Positions 1 through 6,030 of a stretch of DNA of 7,603 bases are shown here, in pieces; within the stretch, counting starts at the first letter, position 1; each line of letters opens with the position of its first letter. A program made the translations under genes and the position numbers. Origin of the DNA: Oscillospiraceae bacterium (GTDB lineage: Bacteria > Bacillota_A > Clostridia > Oscillospirales > Oscillospiraceae); assembly GCA_017381835.1 (NCBI GenBank), contig JAFOBK010000285.1, forward strand, positions 1 to 7,603, given 5' to 3'. The notes under the pieces are model-generated. The model saw only the letters and a list, made by a program, of their open reading frames with translations, was not told the origin of the DNA and did not search any database.

Positions 1-66
1 GACGAGGCTCGAACTCGCTACCTCCACCTTGGCAAGGTGGCGCTCTACCGGATGAGCTACACCCGC
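1..66 (-). tRNA. trnG: tRNA-Gly (GCC), 3' end cut by window edge
   Basis: Read on the minus strand, the gene starts at 66 with GCGGGTGTAGCTC. It continues through a D arm, an anticodon stem CCACC/GGTGG with the loop TTGCCAA (anticodon GCC at 33-31) and a T arm containing GTTCGAG. The last bases of the acceptor stem and the CCA end lie left of position 1. It follows tRNA-Asp after only three bases (67-69), so the two are almost certainly processed from one transcript. The terminator is outside the window. Confidence 0.95.
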
Positions 67-69
67 AAA

Positions 70-146
70 TGGCGACCCCGAACGGACTCGAACCGTCGAC
101 CTCCAGCGTGACAGGCTGGCGTGCTAACCGACTGCACCACAGGGCC
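70..146 (-). tRNA. trnD: tRNA-Asp (GTC)
   Basis: This is a complete 77-base tRNA on the minus strand. The 5' strand of the acceptor stem, GGCCCTG (146-140), pairs with CGGGGTC, and the 3' end is an encoded GCCA at 73-70. The anticodon loop is CTGTCAC, with anticodon GTC at 112-110. The T arm carries GGTTCGAGT. It is the first gene of a tRNA pair, with tRNA-Gly immediately downstream, and lies about 25 bases after the predicted transcription start. Confidence 0.97.
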
Positions 147-177
147 ACATTTGCGTTCATCAACTGAATGCTCGTGC

Positions 178-206
178 ATTATACCTCGAAAAATGCATTT
201 TGTCAA
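178..206 (-). promoter_or_regulatory. Promoter of the tRNA-Asp/tRNA-Gly unit
   Basis: On the minus strand there is a perfect -35 TTGACA (206-201), a 17-base spacer and a perfect -10 TATAAT (183-178). The start would fall near 171, giving a leader of about 25 bases before tRNA-Asp. Just upstream of the -35 (about 207-245) the DNA is nearly pure A/T with T-tracts on the minus strand, which resembles an UP element. This is what is expected for a strongly transcribed stable-RNA unit. Confidence 0.92.
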
Positions 207-334
207 GATGTAAAATTCAAAAAGTTATAAAAAACACAAAAATCGAATTCATTACCGTTTTCCAATTATCGATACACCAAATACCGCACCGAAACATTTT
301 GCACACTGCCAATCAAGCGCTGCGGGAGGGGGTA

Positions 335-390
335 CTTAGGGGGAGGGCGCATGTAATTGCGGGAGCAATTTCTCAGCGCCTTCCCCTAAG
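335..390. repeat. Nested double hairpin, possible intergenic repeat
   Basis: The outer arms at 335-350 (CTTAGGGGGAGGGCGC) and 376-390 (GCGCCTTCCCCTAAG) are complementary apart from one bulged G and one G-U pair. They enclose an inner perfect hairpin AATTGC-GGGA-GCAATT (355-370). No T-run follows on the minus strand, and only a loose pyrimidine stretch follows on the plus strand, so it is not a standard terminator. It lies beyond the 3' end of the flavoprotein gene pair. It could be an interspersed repeat or a 3'-end stabilising structure. Confidence 0.6.
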
Positions 391-402
391 TCGGCTTCTT
401 TC

Positions 403-452
403 GTGTCTTTCTTGCCGAAACAAGAAAGACACCCGCCGGAGGCATCTCCGGC
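403..452. other. Two adjacent hairpins downstream of the flavin reductase gene
   Basis: The first is a perfect 12-bp stem, GTGTCTTTCTTG (403-414) with CAAGAAAGACAC (421-432) and a CCGAAA loop. The second is a perfect 7-bp stem, GCCGGAG-GCAT-CTCCGGC (435-452). For minus-strand transcripts leaving the gene at 463 these come first, but neither is followed by a T-run in that direction (the T-run at 453-458 precedes the second stem instead). Together with 335-390 this packs four hairpins into about 120 bases. Their role could be transcript-end protection or termination of a non-canonical kind. Confidence 0.55.
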
Positions 453-462
453 AAAAAATAAG

Positions 463-1023
463 TTACTTCATCATCTTTCCATCCTGGAAGGCATTGCCCA
501 CCTTTTCCCCCAGCACCAAATACGCATTGTTCATGGGATCGAAGGTAATGGGCCGCAGCTTCATGGGATCCACCTTACCCCGCTTATTCAGCACGGACTC
601 ATCGGCGGACACATTCACGATCTTACCCACCAGCCGGCAGGTCTCAGGATCATAGGAAATAAGCTCGCACTCCATGGCCATGGGCAGCTCATCGATGATG
701 GGTGCATCCACAAACTCGGATTTGGTGGCATGGAAACCCGCTTTTTCGAATTTATCGGGTTCTTTATTGCCGGACACGATACCCACATAGTCGCAGGCCA
801 CCACATATTCTGCTGTGGCCATAGAAACGGTAAAGGCCTTTTTCAGCAAAATATTGGCCATAGTCTTATGACCGGCGCTGATGCAGAGGGAGATTTCTTC
901 ATCGTCGGAGATGCCGCCCCAGGCCGCGTTCATGGCATTGGGGACACCGTTTTCATCGTAAGAAGCCAGGATAAACACCGGCTGGGGATAGCAAAGGGGT
1001 TTTGCACCGAAATTCTTTCTCAT
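463..1023 (-). CDS. Flavin reductase-like (FMN-binding split barrel) protein
   Basis: The 186-residue product resembles the flavoredoxin/DIM6-NTAB group of small flavin-reductase-domain proteins, which bind FMN in a split beta-barrel and move electrons between NAD(P)H, flavin and acceptors. Visible family traits are the N-terminal strand with PQPVFILAS (residues 13-21), the NAMNAAW segment (29-35), AGHKTM (50-55) and SGNKEPDKFEKAG (84-96). The C-terminal half is rich in beta strands. There is no signal peptide, so it is cytosolic. The ATG start has GAAGGTG seven bases upstream (1037-1031), inside the end of the nitroreductase gene, and the intergenic gap is four bases, so the two are co-transcribed and possibly translationally coupled. 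The physiological acceptor cannot be told from sequence; being paired with a second flavoprotein suggests a two-part redox system. Confidence 0.85.
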   Translation of the reverse strand: MRKNFGAKPLCYPQPVFILASYDENGVPNAMNAAWGGISDDEEISLCISAGHKTMANILLKKAFTVSMATAEYVVACDYVGIVSGNKEPDKFEKAGFHATKSEFVDAPIIDELPMAMECELISYDPETCRLVGKIVNVSADESVLNKRGKVDPMKLRPITFDPMNNAYLVLGEKVGNAFQDGKMMK

Positions 1024-1027
1024 AAGC

Positions 1028-1549
1028 TCACACCTTCACAATGTAGTTCTCTTTTCTGGGGGAAGCTGCCTTCACACCGCCCTCATCCCGGTAGCCCAGG
1101 ATGCAGTTACCGACACCCTCGTAATGGTCGGGGATGCCCCAGCTTCTCAGCATTGCCTTGCCCTCTTCCGTAGCGAACACTTCCTTGGCACGGAAAATAT
1201 AGCAGGAGTCCACACCCACCGCATGGGCGGCATTCATAAGATTGCCCATGACCAGCGCACCGTCATAGACATAGGTACGCACAGCGGGATCTGCCAGCAC
1301 CACCAGCACGGTGGGAGCGCCGTAGAAGGGATCGTTATCAGAACCCATGACAGCTGCGTTCATCTTGGCGATCTTGTCGCGGGTTTCCTTATCCTGCACC
1401 GCCACGATCACAGGTGCCTGGCGATTCATGCCGGTGGGGGCATAGGTACCGGCCTCCAGGATCAGATCCAGAGCCTCCTGCTCTACCTGCTTTGCCAGGT
1501 ATTTTCTGCAGCTTCTTCGTTCTTTCAGGGTTTTTAAAGTTTCATTCAT
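1028..1549 (-). CDS. Nitroreductase-family FMN oxidoreductase
   Basis: The 173-residue protein has the layout of the nitroreductase fold. An N-terminal ERRSCRKY motif (residues 10-17) supplies the Arg and Ser contacts to FMN phosphate. It is followed by APTGMNRQ (37-44) and a hydrophobic dimer-interface helix around DGALVMGNLMNAA (96-108). LGYRDEG (151-157) and a basic SPRKENY (163-169) sit near the C-terminus, where the family again contacts FMN. Such enzymes are usually homodimers that reduce nitroaromatics, quinones or enones with NAD(P)H; the natural substrate is unknown here. A GTG in frame at 1558 would add three residues, but it lies inside the ribosome binding site, so the ATG at 1549 is chosen. 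It is the first gene of a minus-strand pair transcribed divergently from the ECF operon. Confidence 0.88.
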   Translation of the reverse strand: MNETLKTLKERRSCRKYLAKQVEQEALDLILEAGTYAPTGMNRQAPVIVAVQDKETRDKIAKMNAAVMGSDNDPFYGAPTVLVVLADPAVRTYVYDGALVMGNLMNAAHAVGVDSCYIFRAKEVFATEEGKAMLRSWGIPDHYEGVGNCILGYRDEGGVKAASPRKENYIVKV

Positions 1550-1557
1550 GGTAACCA

Positions 1558-1563
1558 CTCCTT
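1558..1563 (-). promoter_or_regulatory. Ribosome binding site deciding the nitroreductase start
   Basis: AAGGAG on the minus strand stands eight bases before the ATG at 1549. The upstream in-frame GTG (1558-1556) overlaps its last base and so cannot be the start used with this site. Confidence 0.8.
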
Positions 1564-1575
1564 TTCTTTTTCTAA

Positions 1576-1604
1576 ATCATACCATGAATTATCACAATTG
1601 GAAA
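1576..1604 (-). promoter_or_regulatory. Predicted promoter of the nitroreductase/flavin reductase unit
   Basis: On the minus strand, -10 TATGAT (1581-1576) is preceded after 17 bases by TTTCCA (1604-1599), a four-of-six match to the -35 consensus. The leader to the ATG would be about 20 bases, which is too short for a riboswitch. The -35 lies ten bases from the -35 of the oppositely directed promoter, so a regulator bound between them could control both units. Confidence 0.55.
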
Positions 1605-1614
1605 TGGTTTTTTC

Positions 1615-1643
1615 TTGCAACTTCTGTTTATAAAGGCTATAAT
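1615..1643 (+). promoter_or_regulatory. Predicted promoter of the DUF62/ECF operon
   Basis: A perfect -10 TATAAT (1638-1643) sits 17 bases after TTGCAA (1615-1620), a four-of-six -35. Transcription would start near 1650, leaving a leader of about 33 bases before the ATG at 1683. There is therefore no room for an FMN, SAM or other known riboswitch in front of the first gene. Confidence 0.75.
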
Positions 1644-1682
1644 GACGTTGTATGAAACCTCATCCCAGGAGGAAAGAGAACC

Positions 1683-2540
1683 ATGAAGCATCCCCTTGTA
1701 TTTCAATCCGATTTTGGCTATGTGGACGGCGCCGTCAGCGCCATGTATGGCGTGGCCTACGGTGTTGACCCCAGCCTGAATATTTCTAACCTCACCCATG
1801 AGATCACCCCCTTTGACATTTGGGAGGCCTCTTACCGGCTGATTCAGACTGTCAATTACTGGCCCGCCGGCACGGTCTTTGTCAGCGTAGTTGACCCCGG
1901 CGTTGGTTCTTCCCGCCGCTCTATTGCGGTAAAGACTACCACCGGCCAGTATATCATCACCCCCGACAACGGCAGCCTGACCCATATCAAGCGGATGACC
2001 GGCATTGCCGAAGCCAGAACCATCGATGAGACCGTAAACCGTCTTCAGGGCAGCAGCGAAAGCTATACCTTCCACGGCCGGGATATCTTCGCCTATACCG
2101 GCGCAAGACTGGCCGCCGGCATCATCGATTTTGCAGGTGTAGGCCCGGAAATTCCCGTGGAAAGCGTTGTGGAGCTGCCGGTTGTGGAAGCCGAGCTCAG
2201 CGGTGATACCGTCTCCGGCACCATTGATGTGCTGGATGTGCGCTTCGGCAGCCTTTGGACCAATATCCCCCGCTCCCTCTTTGCCAAGCTGGGAATCCAT
2301 CACGGCAGCAGAGTGGAGATCAGCATTGAAAACGACACCCGTACCTTATATAAGAATATCCTGGTCTACGCCAAGAGCTTCGCCGATGTATATGTGGGCG
2401 AACCCCTTGTGTATGTAAACAGCCTGGATTGCATGGCTGTTGCCATCAATCAGGGCAGCTTCGCCCGTGCCTACAACATCGGCACCGGCACCAACTGGAA
2501 GATCCGCATCCGCAAAGCGCCCCGTGTTGTTTATGAATAA
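1683..2540 (+). CDS. DUF62 S-adenosylmethionine hydroxide adenosyltransferase, copy 1
   Basis: The 285-residue protein belongs to the DUF62 family, related to the fluorinase and chlorinase FlA and SalL. Characterised members use water to split SAM into adenosine and L-methionine. The Asp-Arg-His triad reported for the hydrolase branch is present: D71 in VDPGVG, R78 seven residues later, and H131 in FHGRD. SAM-binding landmarks are QSDFG near residues 8-12, TPDNG (93-97) and a FGSLWTNI segment (188-195). These triad residues argue against a halogenase. No signal peptide or membrane segment is visible, so it is cytosolic. AGGAGG (1667-1672) precedes the ATG by ten bases. It is the first gene of an operon with an ECF importer, ten bases before ecfA. 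The copy at 5108 is clearly paralogous: over the first 80 residues I count 46 identities by eye. Confidence 0.9.
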   Translation: MKHPLVFQSDFGYVDGAVSAMYGVAYGVDPSLNISNLTHEITPFDIWEASYRLIQTVNYWPAGTVFVSVVDPGVGSSRRSIAVKTTTGQYIITPDNGSLTHIKRMTGIAEARTIDETVNRLQGSSESYTFHGRDIFAYTGARLAAGIIDFAGVGPEIPVESVVELPVVEAELSGDTVSGTIDVLDVRFGSLWTNIPRSLFAKLGIHHGSRVEISIENDTRTLYKNILVYAKSFADVYVGEPLVYVNSLDCMAVAINQGSFARAYNIGTGTNWKIRIRKAPRVVYE

Positions 2541-2550
2541 GAGGTGAGGT

Positions 2551-4263
2551 ATGAAAAAACCGGTCATTGAATTTAAAAACTTTACCTTCCAATACTTTGC
2601 CCAGGCTGAACCTACTCTCTACGATATCAACCTGACCATCTATGAGGGTGAAAAGGTGCTGATCGTGGGTCCCTCCGGTTCCGGCAAATCCACCCTGGGT
2701 CACTGCATCAACGGCCTGATTCCCTATTCCTACAAGGGTAAGATGGAAGGCACCGTGATGGTGGACGGCCTGGACACCCAGAAGGCCAGCCTCTTTGAAC
2801 TGTCCAAGAAAGTCGGTACTGTTCTGCAGGACTCCGATGGCCAGTTCGTAGGCCTTACCGTTGGCGAGGATATCGCCTTCTCCCTGGAAAATGACTGCGT
2901 TCCCCAGAAGGAAATGATGGAGACCGTCCAGCAGGTGGCTGATATCGTGGATATGGGCAAGCTCCTGAAGTCCTCTCCCTATGAGCTGTCCGGCGGTCAG
3001 AAGCAGAGAGTCGCCTTCGCCGGTGTCATGGTGGGTGATGTGCAGGCCCTTCTGTTTGACGAACCCCTTGCCAACCTGGACCCCGCCACCGGCAAAACCG
3101 CCATTGATCTGATCGACAAGATTCAAAAGCAGTACAATAAAACCGTGATCATCATTGAGCATCGACTGGAGGATGTGCTCTACCGCCATGTGGACCGGAT
3201 CATCGTCGTATCCGAAGGCCGCATCGTAGCAGACATGACCCCCGATACCCTGATCGCCGCAGGCATCCTACCCAAGCTGGGCATCCGGGAGCCGCTGTAT
3301 GCCACCGCGCTGAAATATGCCGGTGTAAAGATCACGGAAGAAATGGGCGCCGGACGGATGGAGACTCTGAAGCTTCCCATGGTGCGGGATCAGCTGATTT
3401 CCTGGAACGCGGCCCAGAAACCCGCTCCCGCGAAAGAAGAAAAGCCCCCTATTTTGGAGGTTCGGAATCTTCACTTCCAATACAACCGGAAGCGGAAGAT
3501 CCTGAAAGATATCAACTTCACCATCCGCGAAGGCGAGATGGTCAGTATCGTAGGCACCAACGGTGCCGGTAAGTCTACCCTTGCCAAGGTCATCTGCGGC
3601 TTTGTCACCGAGTCCCAGGGTGAGATCCTCTTTAAGGGTGAATCACTCAAGGGTCAGACCATCAAGGAGCGCTCTCAGAAGATCGGCTATGTGATGCAGA
3701 ATCCCAATCAGATGATTTGCAAATCCATGATCTTCGATGAGGTAGCACTGGGTCTGCGCTTAAGAGGTGTGGATGAGGCAACCGTCACCGAGAAGGTGGA
3801 GCATGCTCTGAAGATCTGCGGCCTGTATCCTTTCCGGAAGTGGCCCATTTCTGCCCTGAGCTTCGGTCAGAAAAAGCGTGTGACCATTGCCTCGATCCTG
3901 GTCATGGAGCCGCAAATCCTGATTTTGGACGAACCTACTGCCGGTCAGGACTATCACCACTACACCGAGATCATGGAGTTTTTGAAATCTCTCAATGATC
4001 ATGGCGTGACCATTATCATGATCACCCATGATATGCATCTGATGCTGGAATATACGCCCCATGCCATCGTCATCTCCGACGGTCAGAAGATCGGCGACAG
4101 TACCGCCGTGCAGATTCTGACCAACGCCCAGATCGCCGCGTCTGCCAATCTGAAGCTGACCAGCCTTTACGACCTGGCCATTGCCTGCGGCATTCCGGAT
4201 GCGGAGGGCTTTGTCCAGCACTTCATCGACTACGAACGGGAGGTGGTACGCCATGAAGGATAA
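2551..4263 (+). CDS. ecfA: Fused two-domain ECF transporter ATPase (EcfA-EcfA')
   Basis: The 570-residue protein contains two complete ABC ATPase domains, so one chain supplies both nucleotide-binding halves of an energy-coupling-factor importer. Domain 1 has Walker A GPSGSGKST (40-48), a Q-loop at Q93, signature LSGGQ (146-150), Walker B ALLFDE (166-171) and switch His204. Domain 2 has GTNGAGKST (335-343), Q383, signature LSFGQ (436-440), Walker B ILILDE (456-461) and His493. A linker rich in Pro, Lys and Glu (about 288-300) joins them. The second signature has Phe in place of the first Gly of SGGQ. The chain acts at the inner face of the membrane with EcfT. GAGGTGAGG lies just before the ATG. 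The last 11 bases overlap ecfT. Confidence 0.95.
   Translation: MKKPVIEFKNFTFQYFAQAEPTLYDINLTIYEGEKVLIVGPSGSGKSTLGHCINGLIPYSYKGKMEGTVMVDGLDTQKASLFELSKKVGTVLQDSDGQFVGLTVGEDIAFSLENDCVPQKEMMETVQQVADIVDMGKLLKSSPYELSGGQKQRVAFAGVMVGDVQALLFDEPLANLDPATGKTAIDLIDKIQKQYNKTVIIIEHRLEDVLYRHVDRIIVVSEGRIVADMTPDTLIAAGILPKLGIREPLYATALKYAGVKITEEMGAGRMETLKLPMVRDQLISWNAAQKPAPAKEEKPPILEVRNLHFQYNRKRKILKDINFTIREGEMVSIVGTNGAGKSTLAKVICGFVTESQGEILFKGESLKGQTIKERSQKIGYVMQNPNQMICKSMIFDEVALGLRLRGVDEATVTEKVEHALKICGLYPFRKWPISALSFGQKKRVTIASILVMEPQILILDEPTAGQDYHHYTEIMEFLKSLNDHGVTIIMITHDMHLMLEYTPHAIVISDGQKIGDSTAVQILTNAQIAASANLKLTSLYDLAIACGIPDAEGFVQHFIDYEREVVRHEG
4238..4243 (+). promoter_or_regulatory. Internal ribosome binding site deciding the ecfT start
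   Basis: GGGAGG lies inside the 3' end of ecfA, nine bases before the ATG at 4253. It selects that ATG over more upstream in-frame starts inside ecfA and implies translational coupling. Confidence 0.8.
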
Positions 4264-5086
4264 GCTCTTTGACTATGTGGAGCGGGACAACTGGGTATTC
4301 AACCTGTCCGGTGTTTCCAAGCTGATCTGTTTCATCATCCTGACTGTGGCCGTGATGTACACCTTCGATGTGCGGCTCATCGTCTTTATCCTGGCCCTGT
4401 GTATTTGGGTTCTGTATGCCTCCGGCATCAAATTCTCCCAAATCAAAGTACTCACCTACTATGTGGGTGTTTTCCTTCTGATGAATTTCGGCCTGACCTA
4501 TCTGTTTGACCCGGATTATGGTGTGGAGCTTTACGGTTCCTGCCATGAGATCTTCCGTTTCTCCAATCGCTACACCGTCACCTGGGAGCAGCTGCTGTAC
4601 CAAAGCAGCAAGACCCTCAAGTACGCATCCGTTGTTCCCCTGGGTATGATGTTCATTCTGACCACCAACCCCTCGGAGTTTGCGTCCTCTCTGAACGGCG
4701 TCGGTGTCAGCTACAAGGTCGGTTATGCCCTGTCTCTGACGTTACGCTATTTCCCCGATACCATCCGCAACTACAATGACATCTCTATCGCCCAGCAGAG
4801 CCGCGGTCTGGATCTTTCCAAGAAAGAAAAATTAGGCACCCGGCTGAAAAATATGCTGAATATCTTCTTCCCCCTGATTCTTTCCACTATGGATCGGATC
4901 GATGTGATCAGTAATGCTATGGATCTGCGTTCTTTCGGCAAAAACAAGAAGCGGACCTGGTATACCAAAACCCCCAAGACCTGGGTCGACTATGTTTGCA
5001 TCGGTGCCTGCCTGGTTGTGCTTGCGGTTGTTTTGATCGTAGGTGTCTGCTTTAACGGCGGCAGATACTGGAATCCCTTTGTATAA
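4253..5086 (+). CDS. ecfT: ECF transporter transmembrane component EcfT (CbiQ family)
   Basis: The 277-residue membrane protein couples the ATPase chain to the S component. Hydrophobic segments are visible at about residues 23-38, 41-57, 67-84, 124-137 and 246-266. The long cytoplasmic part holds the two short Arg motifs typical of the coupling helices of this family, here SRG (183-185, in IAQQSRGLD) and LRS (225-227, in AMDLRSFG). These replace the more common Ala-Arg-Gly type. The chosen start overlaps ecfA by 11 bases and has its own GGGAGG; a longer reading from 4181 would put 24 extra residues wholly inside ecfA and is unlikely. The second DUF62 gene starts 21 bases after the stop codon, so the operon continues. 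Confidence 0.93.
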   Translation: MKDKLFDYVERDNWVFNLSGVSKLICFIILTVAVMYTFDVRLIVFILALCIWVLYASGIKFSQIKVLTYYVGVFLLMNFGLTYLFDPDYGVELYGSCHEIFRFSNRYTVTWEQLLYQSSKTLKYASVVPLGMMFILTTNPSEFASSLNGVGVSYKVGYALSLTLRYFPDTIRNYNDISIAQQSRGLDLSKKEKLGTRLKNMLNIFFPLILSTMDRIDVISNAMDLRSFGKNKKRTWYTKTPKTWVDYVCIGACLVVLAVVLIVGVCFNGGRYWNPFV

Positions 5087-5107
5087 CTATATGAGAGGTA
5101 ATAAATT

Positions 5108-5956
5108 ATGAGTATGTTTGATAAGCCCATCCTTGTGTTCCAAACCGATTTTACTTACGCAGAAGGCGCTGTCAGTTCCATGTACGGCGTTGTGAAAACC
5201 GTAGACCGGGAGCTGGAGATCTTCGACGGTACCCATCAGATTCCCCAGTATGACACCTGGAGCGCCAGCTACCGTCTGTATCAGAGCCTGCAGTTCTGGC
5301 CCAAGGGAACCATTTATGTATCCGTGGTTGACCCCGGTGTCGGCACCAAGCGCAGAGCCTGCGTAGCCAAAACCGTAGACGGCTATTACATTGTAACTCC
5401 CGACAACGGTGCTCTGACCCACATCAAGAAGTTTGTGGGTATCGAAGCCGTCCGTGAGATCGATGAGACTGTTAACCGTCTGCAGAGCACCCGCGGCACT
5501 GCCATCTTCCACGGCCGCGACCTGTTCGGCTACACCGCTGCCCGCCTGGCTTCCGGTATCATTGATTTCGAGGGTGTAGGCCCTGAGTATCCTGTAGAGG
5601 AGATCGTGGAGCATCCCATTTATGAGCCCGATGTAAGCGAAGGCTGCGTCAAGGGTTACTTTGAGATCAATGACCCCAACTTCGGCAACCTGTGGACCAA
5701 TATTCCCCTGGATGCCTTCAAGGGTGCCGGCTTCGAATACGGCGATATGGTGAATGTCACCATTTACCACGACGGTGTGGAAGCTTTCCAGGATCGGGTT
5801 CTGTTCCATCAGAGCTTCGGCTTTGCCAAGAAGGGCGATCCCATGATTTACAACAACGAGCTGATGAAGGTCGCCATGGCTGTCAGCCAGGGCAGCATGT
5901 GTAAAAAATACGATCTGAATTTCGGCCCCGAGTGGACTGTCGTATTTACAAAGTAA
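5108..5956 (+). CDS. DUF62 S-adenosylmethionine hydroxide adenosyltransferase, copy 2
   Basis: This 282-residue paralogue of the 1683-2540 product is expected to release adenosine and methionine from SAM, or from a related adenosyl compound. The hydrolase triad is intact: D75 in VDPGVG, R82 and H135 in FHGRD. TPDNG (97-101) and DPNFGNLWTNI (189-199) are also present. One difference stands out: the N-terminal SAM-contact motif is QTDFT rather than QSDFG, so the usual Gly after Phe is a Thr. The C-terminal thirds of the two copies are the most diverged. AGAGGT precedes the ATG at 5108; a second ATG at 5114 is possible but further from that site. Keeping two diverged copies with full active sites suggests different substrates or a hetero-oligomer, not a recent duplication. 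Confidence 0.9.
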   Translation: MSMFDKPILVFQTDFTYAEGAVSSMYGVVKTVDRELEIFDGTHQIPQYDTWSASYRLYQSLQFWPKGTIYVSVVDPGVGTKRRACVAKTVDGYYIVTPDNGALTHIKKFVGIEAVREIDETVNRLQSTRGTAIFHGRDLFGYTAARLASGIIDFEGVGPEYPVEEIVEHPIYEPDVSEGCVKGYFEINDPNFGNLWTNIPLDAFKGAGFEYGDMVNVTIYHDGVEAFQDRVLFHQSFGFAKKGDPMIYNNELMKVAMAVSQGSMCKKYDLNFGPEWTVVFTK

Positions 5957-5973
5957 CCACTTCGTGATACAAT
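5945..5973 (+). promoter_or_regulatory. Predicted internal promoter of the S-component gene
   Basis: TTTACA (5945-5950) and TACAAT (5968-5973) each match the consensus at five of six positions and are separated by exactly 17 bases. The -35 lies inside the last codons of the second DUF62 gene. The start would be near 5980, giving a leader of about 50 bases. Confidence 0.7.
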
Positions 5974-5985
5974 TTTTGTAAGTAT

Positions 5986-5999
5986 GCGGCAAAAGCCGC
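5986..5999 (+). other. Small hairpin in the S-component leader
   Basis: GCGGC-AAAA-GCCGC forms a perfect 5-bp stem. It would lie within about six bases of the 5' end of a transcript from the internal promoter, where such hairpins can protect mRNA from 5' decay. No T-run follows, so it is not a terminator. AGGAGG at 6018-6023 stays free. Confidence 0.5.
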
Positions 6000-6030
6000 T
6001 GAAAAAGAAGAATTATTAGGAGGTAAACCC

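Noticed and set aside
403..1173. A 256-codon plus-strand frame crossing both flavoprotein genes
   Set aside because: It spans the boundary of two real minus-strand genes and begins inside a hairpin; no ribosome binding site or family features.
1650..1682. FMN or SAM riboswitch before the first operon gene
   Set aside because: The predicted leader is only about 33 bases, too short for either aptamer.
1572..2303. A 243-codon minus-strand frame opposite the first DUF62 gene
   Set aside because: It is antisense to a well-supported gene, and its two-paralogue counterpart at 5087-5992 arises for the same reason (similar codons read backwards).
1683..5956. Fluorinase or chlorinase activity of the DUF62 proteins
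   Set aside because: Both copies keep the Asp-Arg-His triad of the water-using branch, and there is no halometabolite gene nearby.
5087..5992. A 301-codon open frame on the minus strand, opposite the second DUF62 gene
   Set aside because: It mirrors the codon periodicity of the plus-strand gene, which has clear catalytic motifs and a ribosome binding site. The antisense translation shows no recognisable family.
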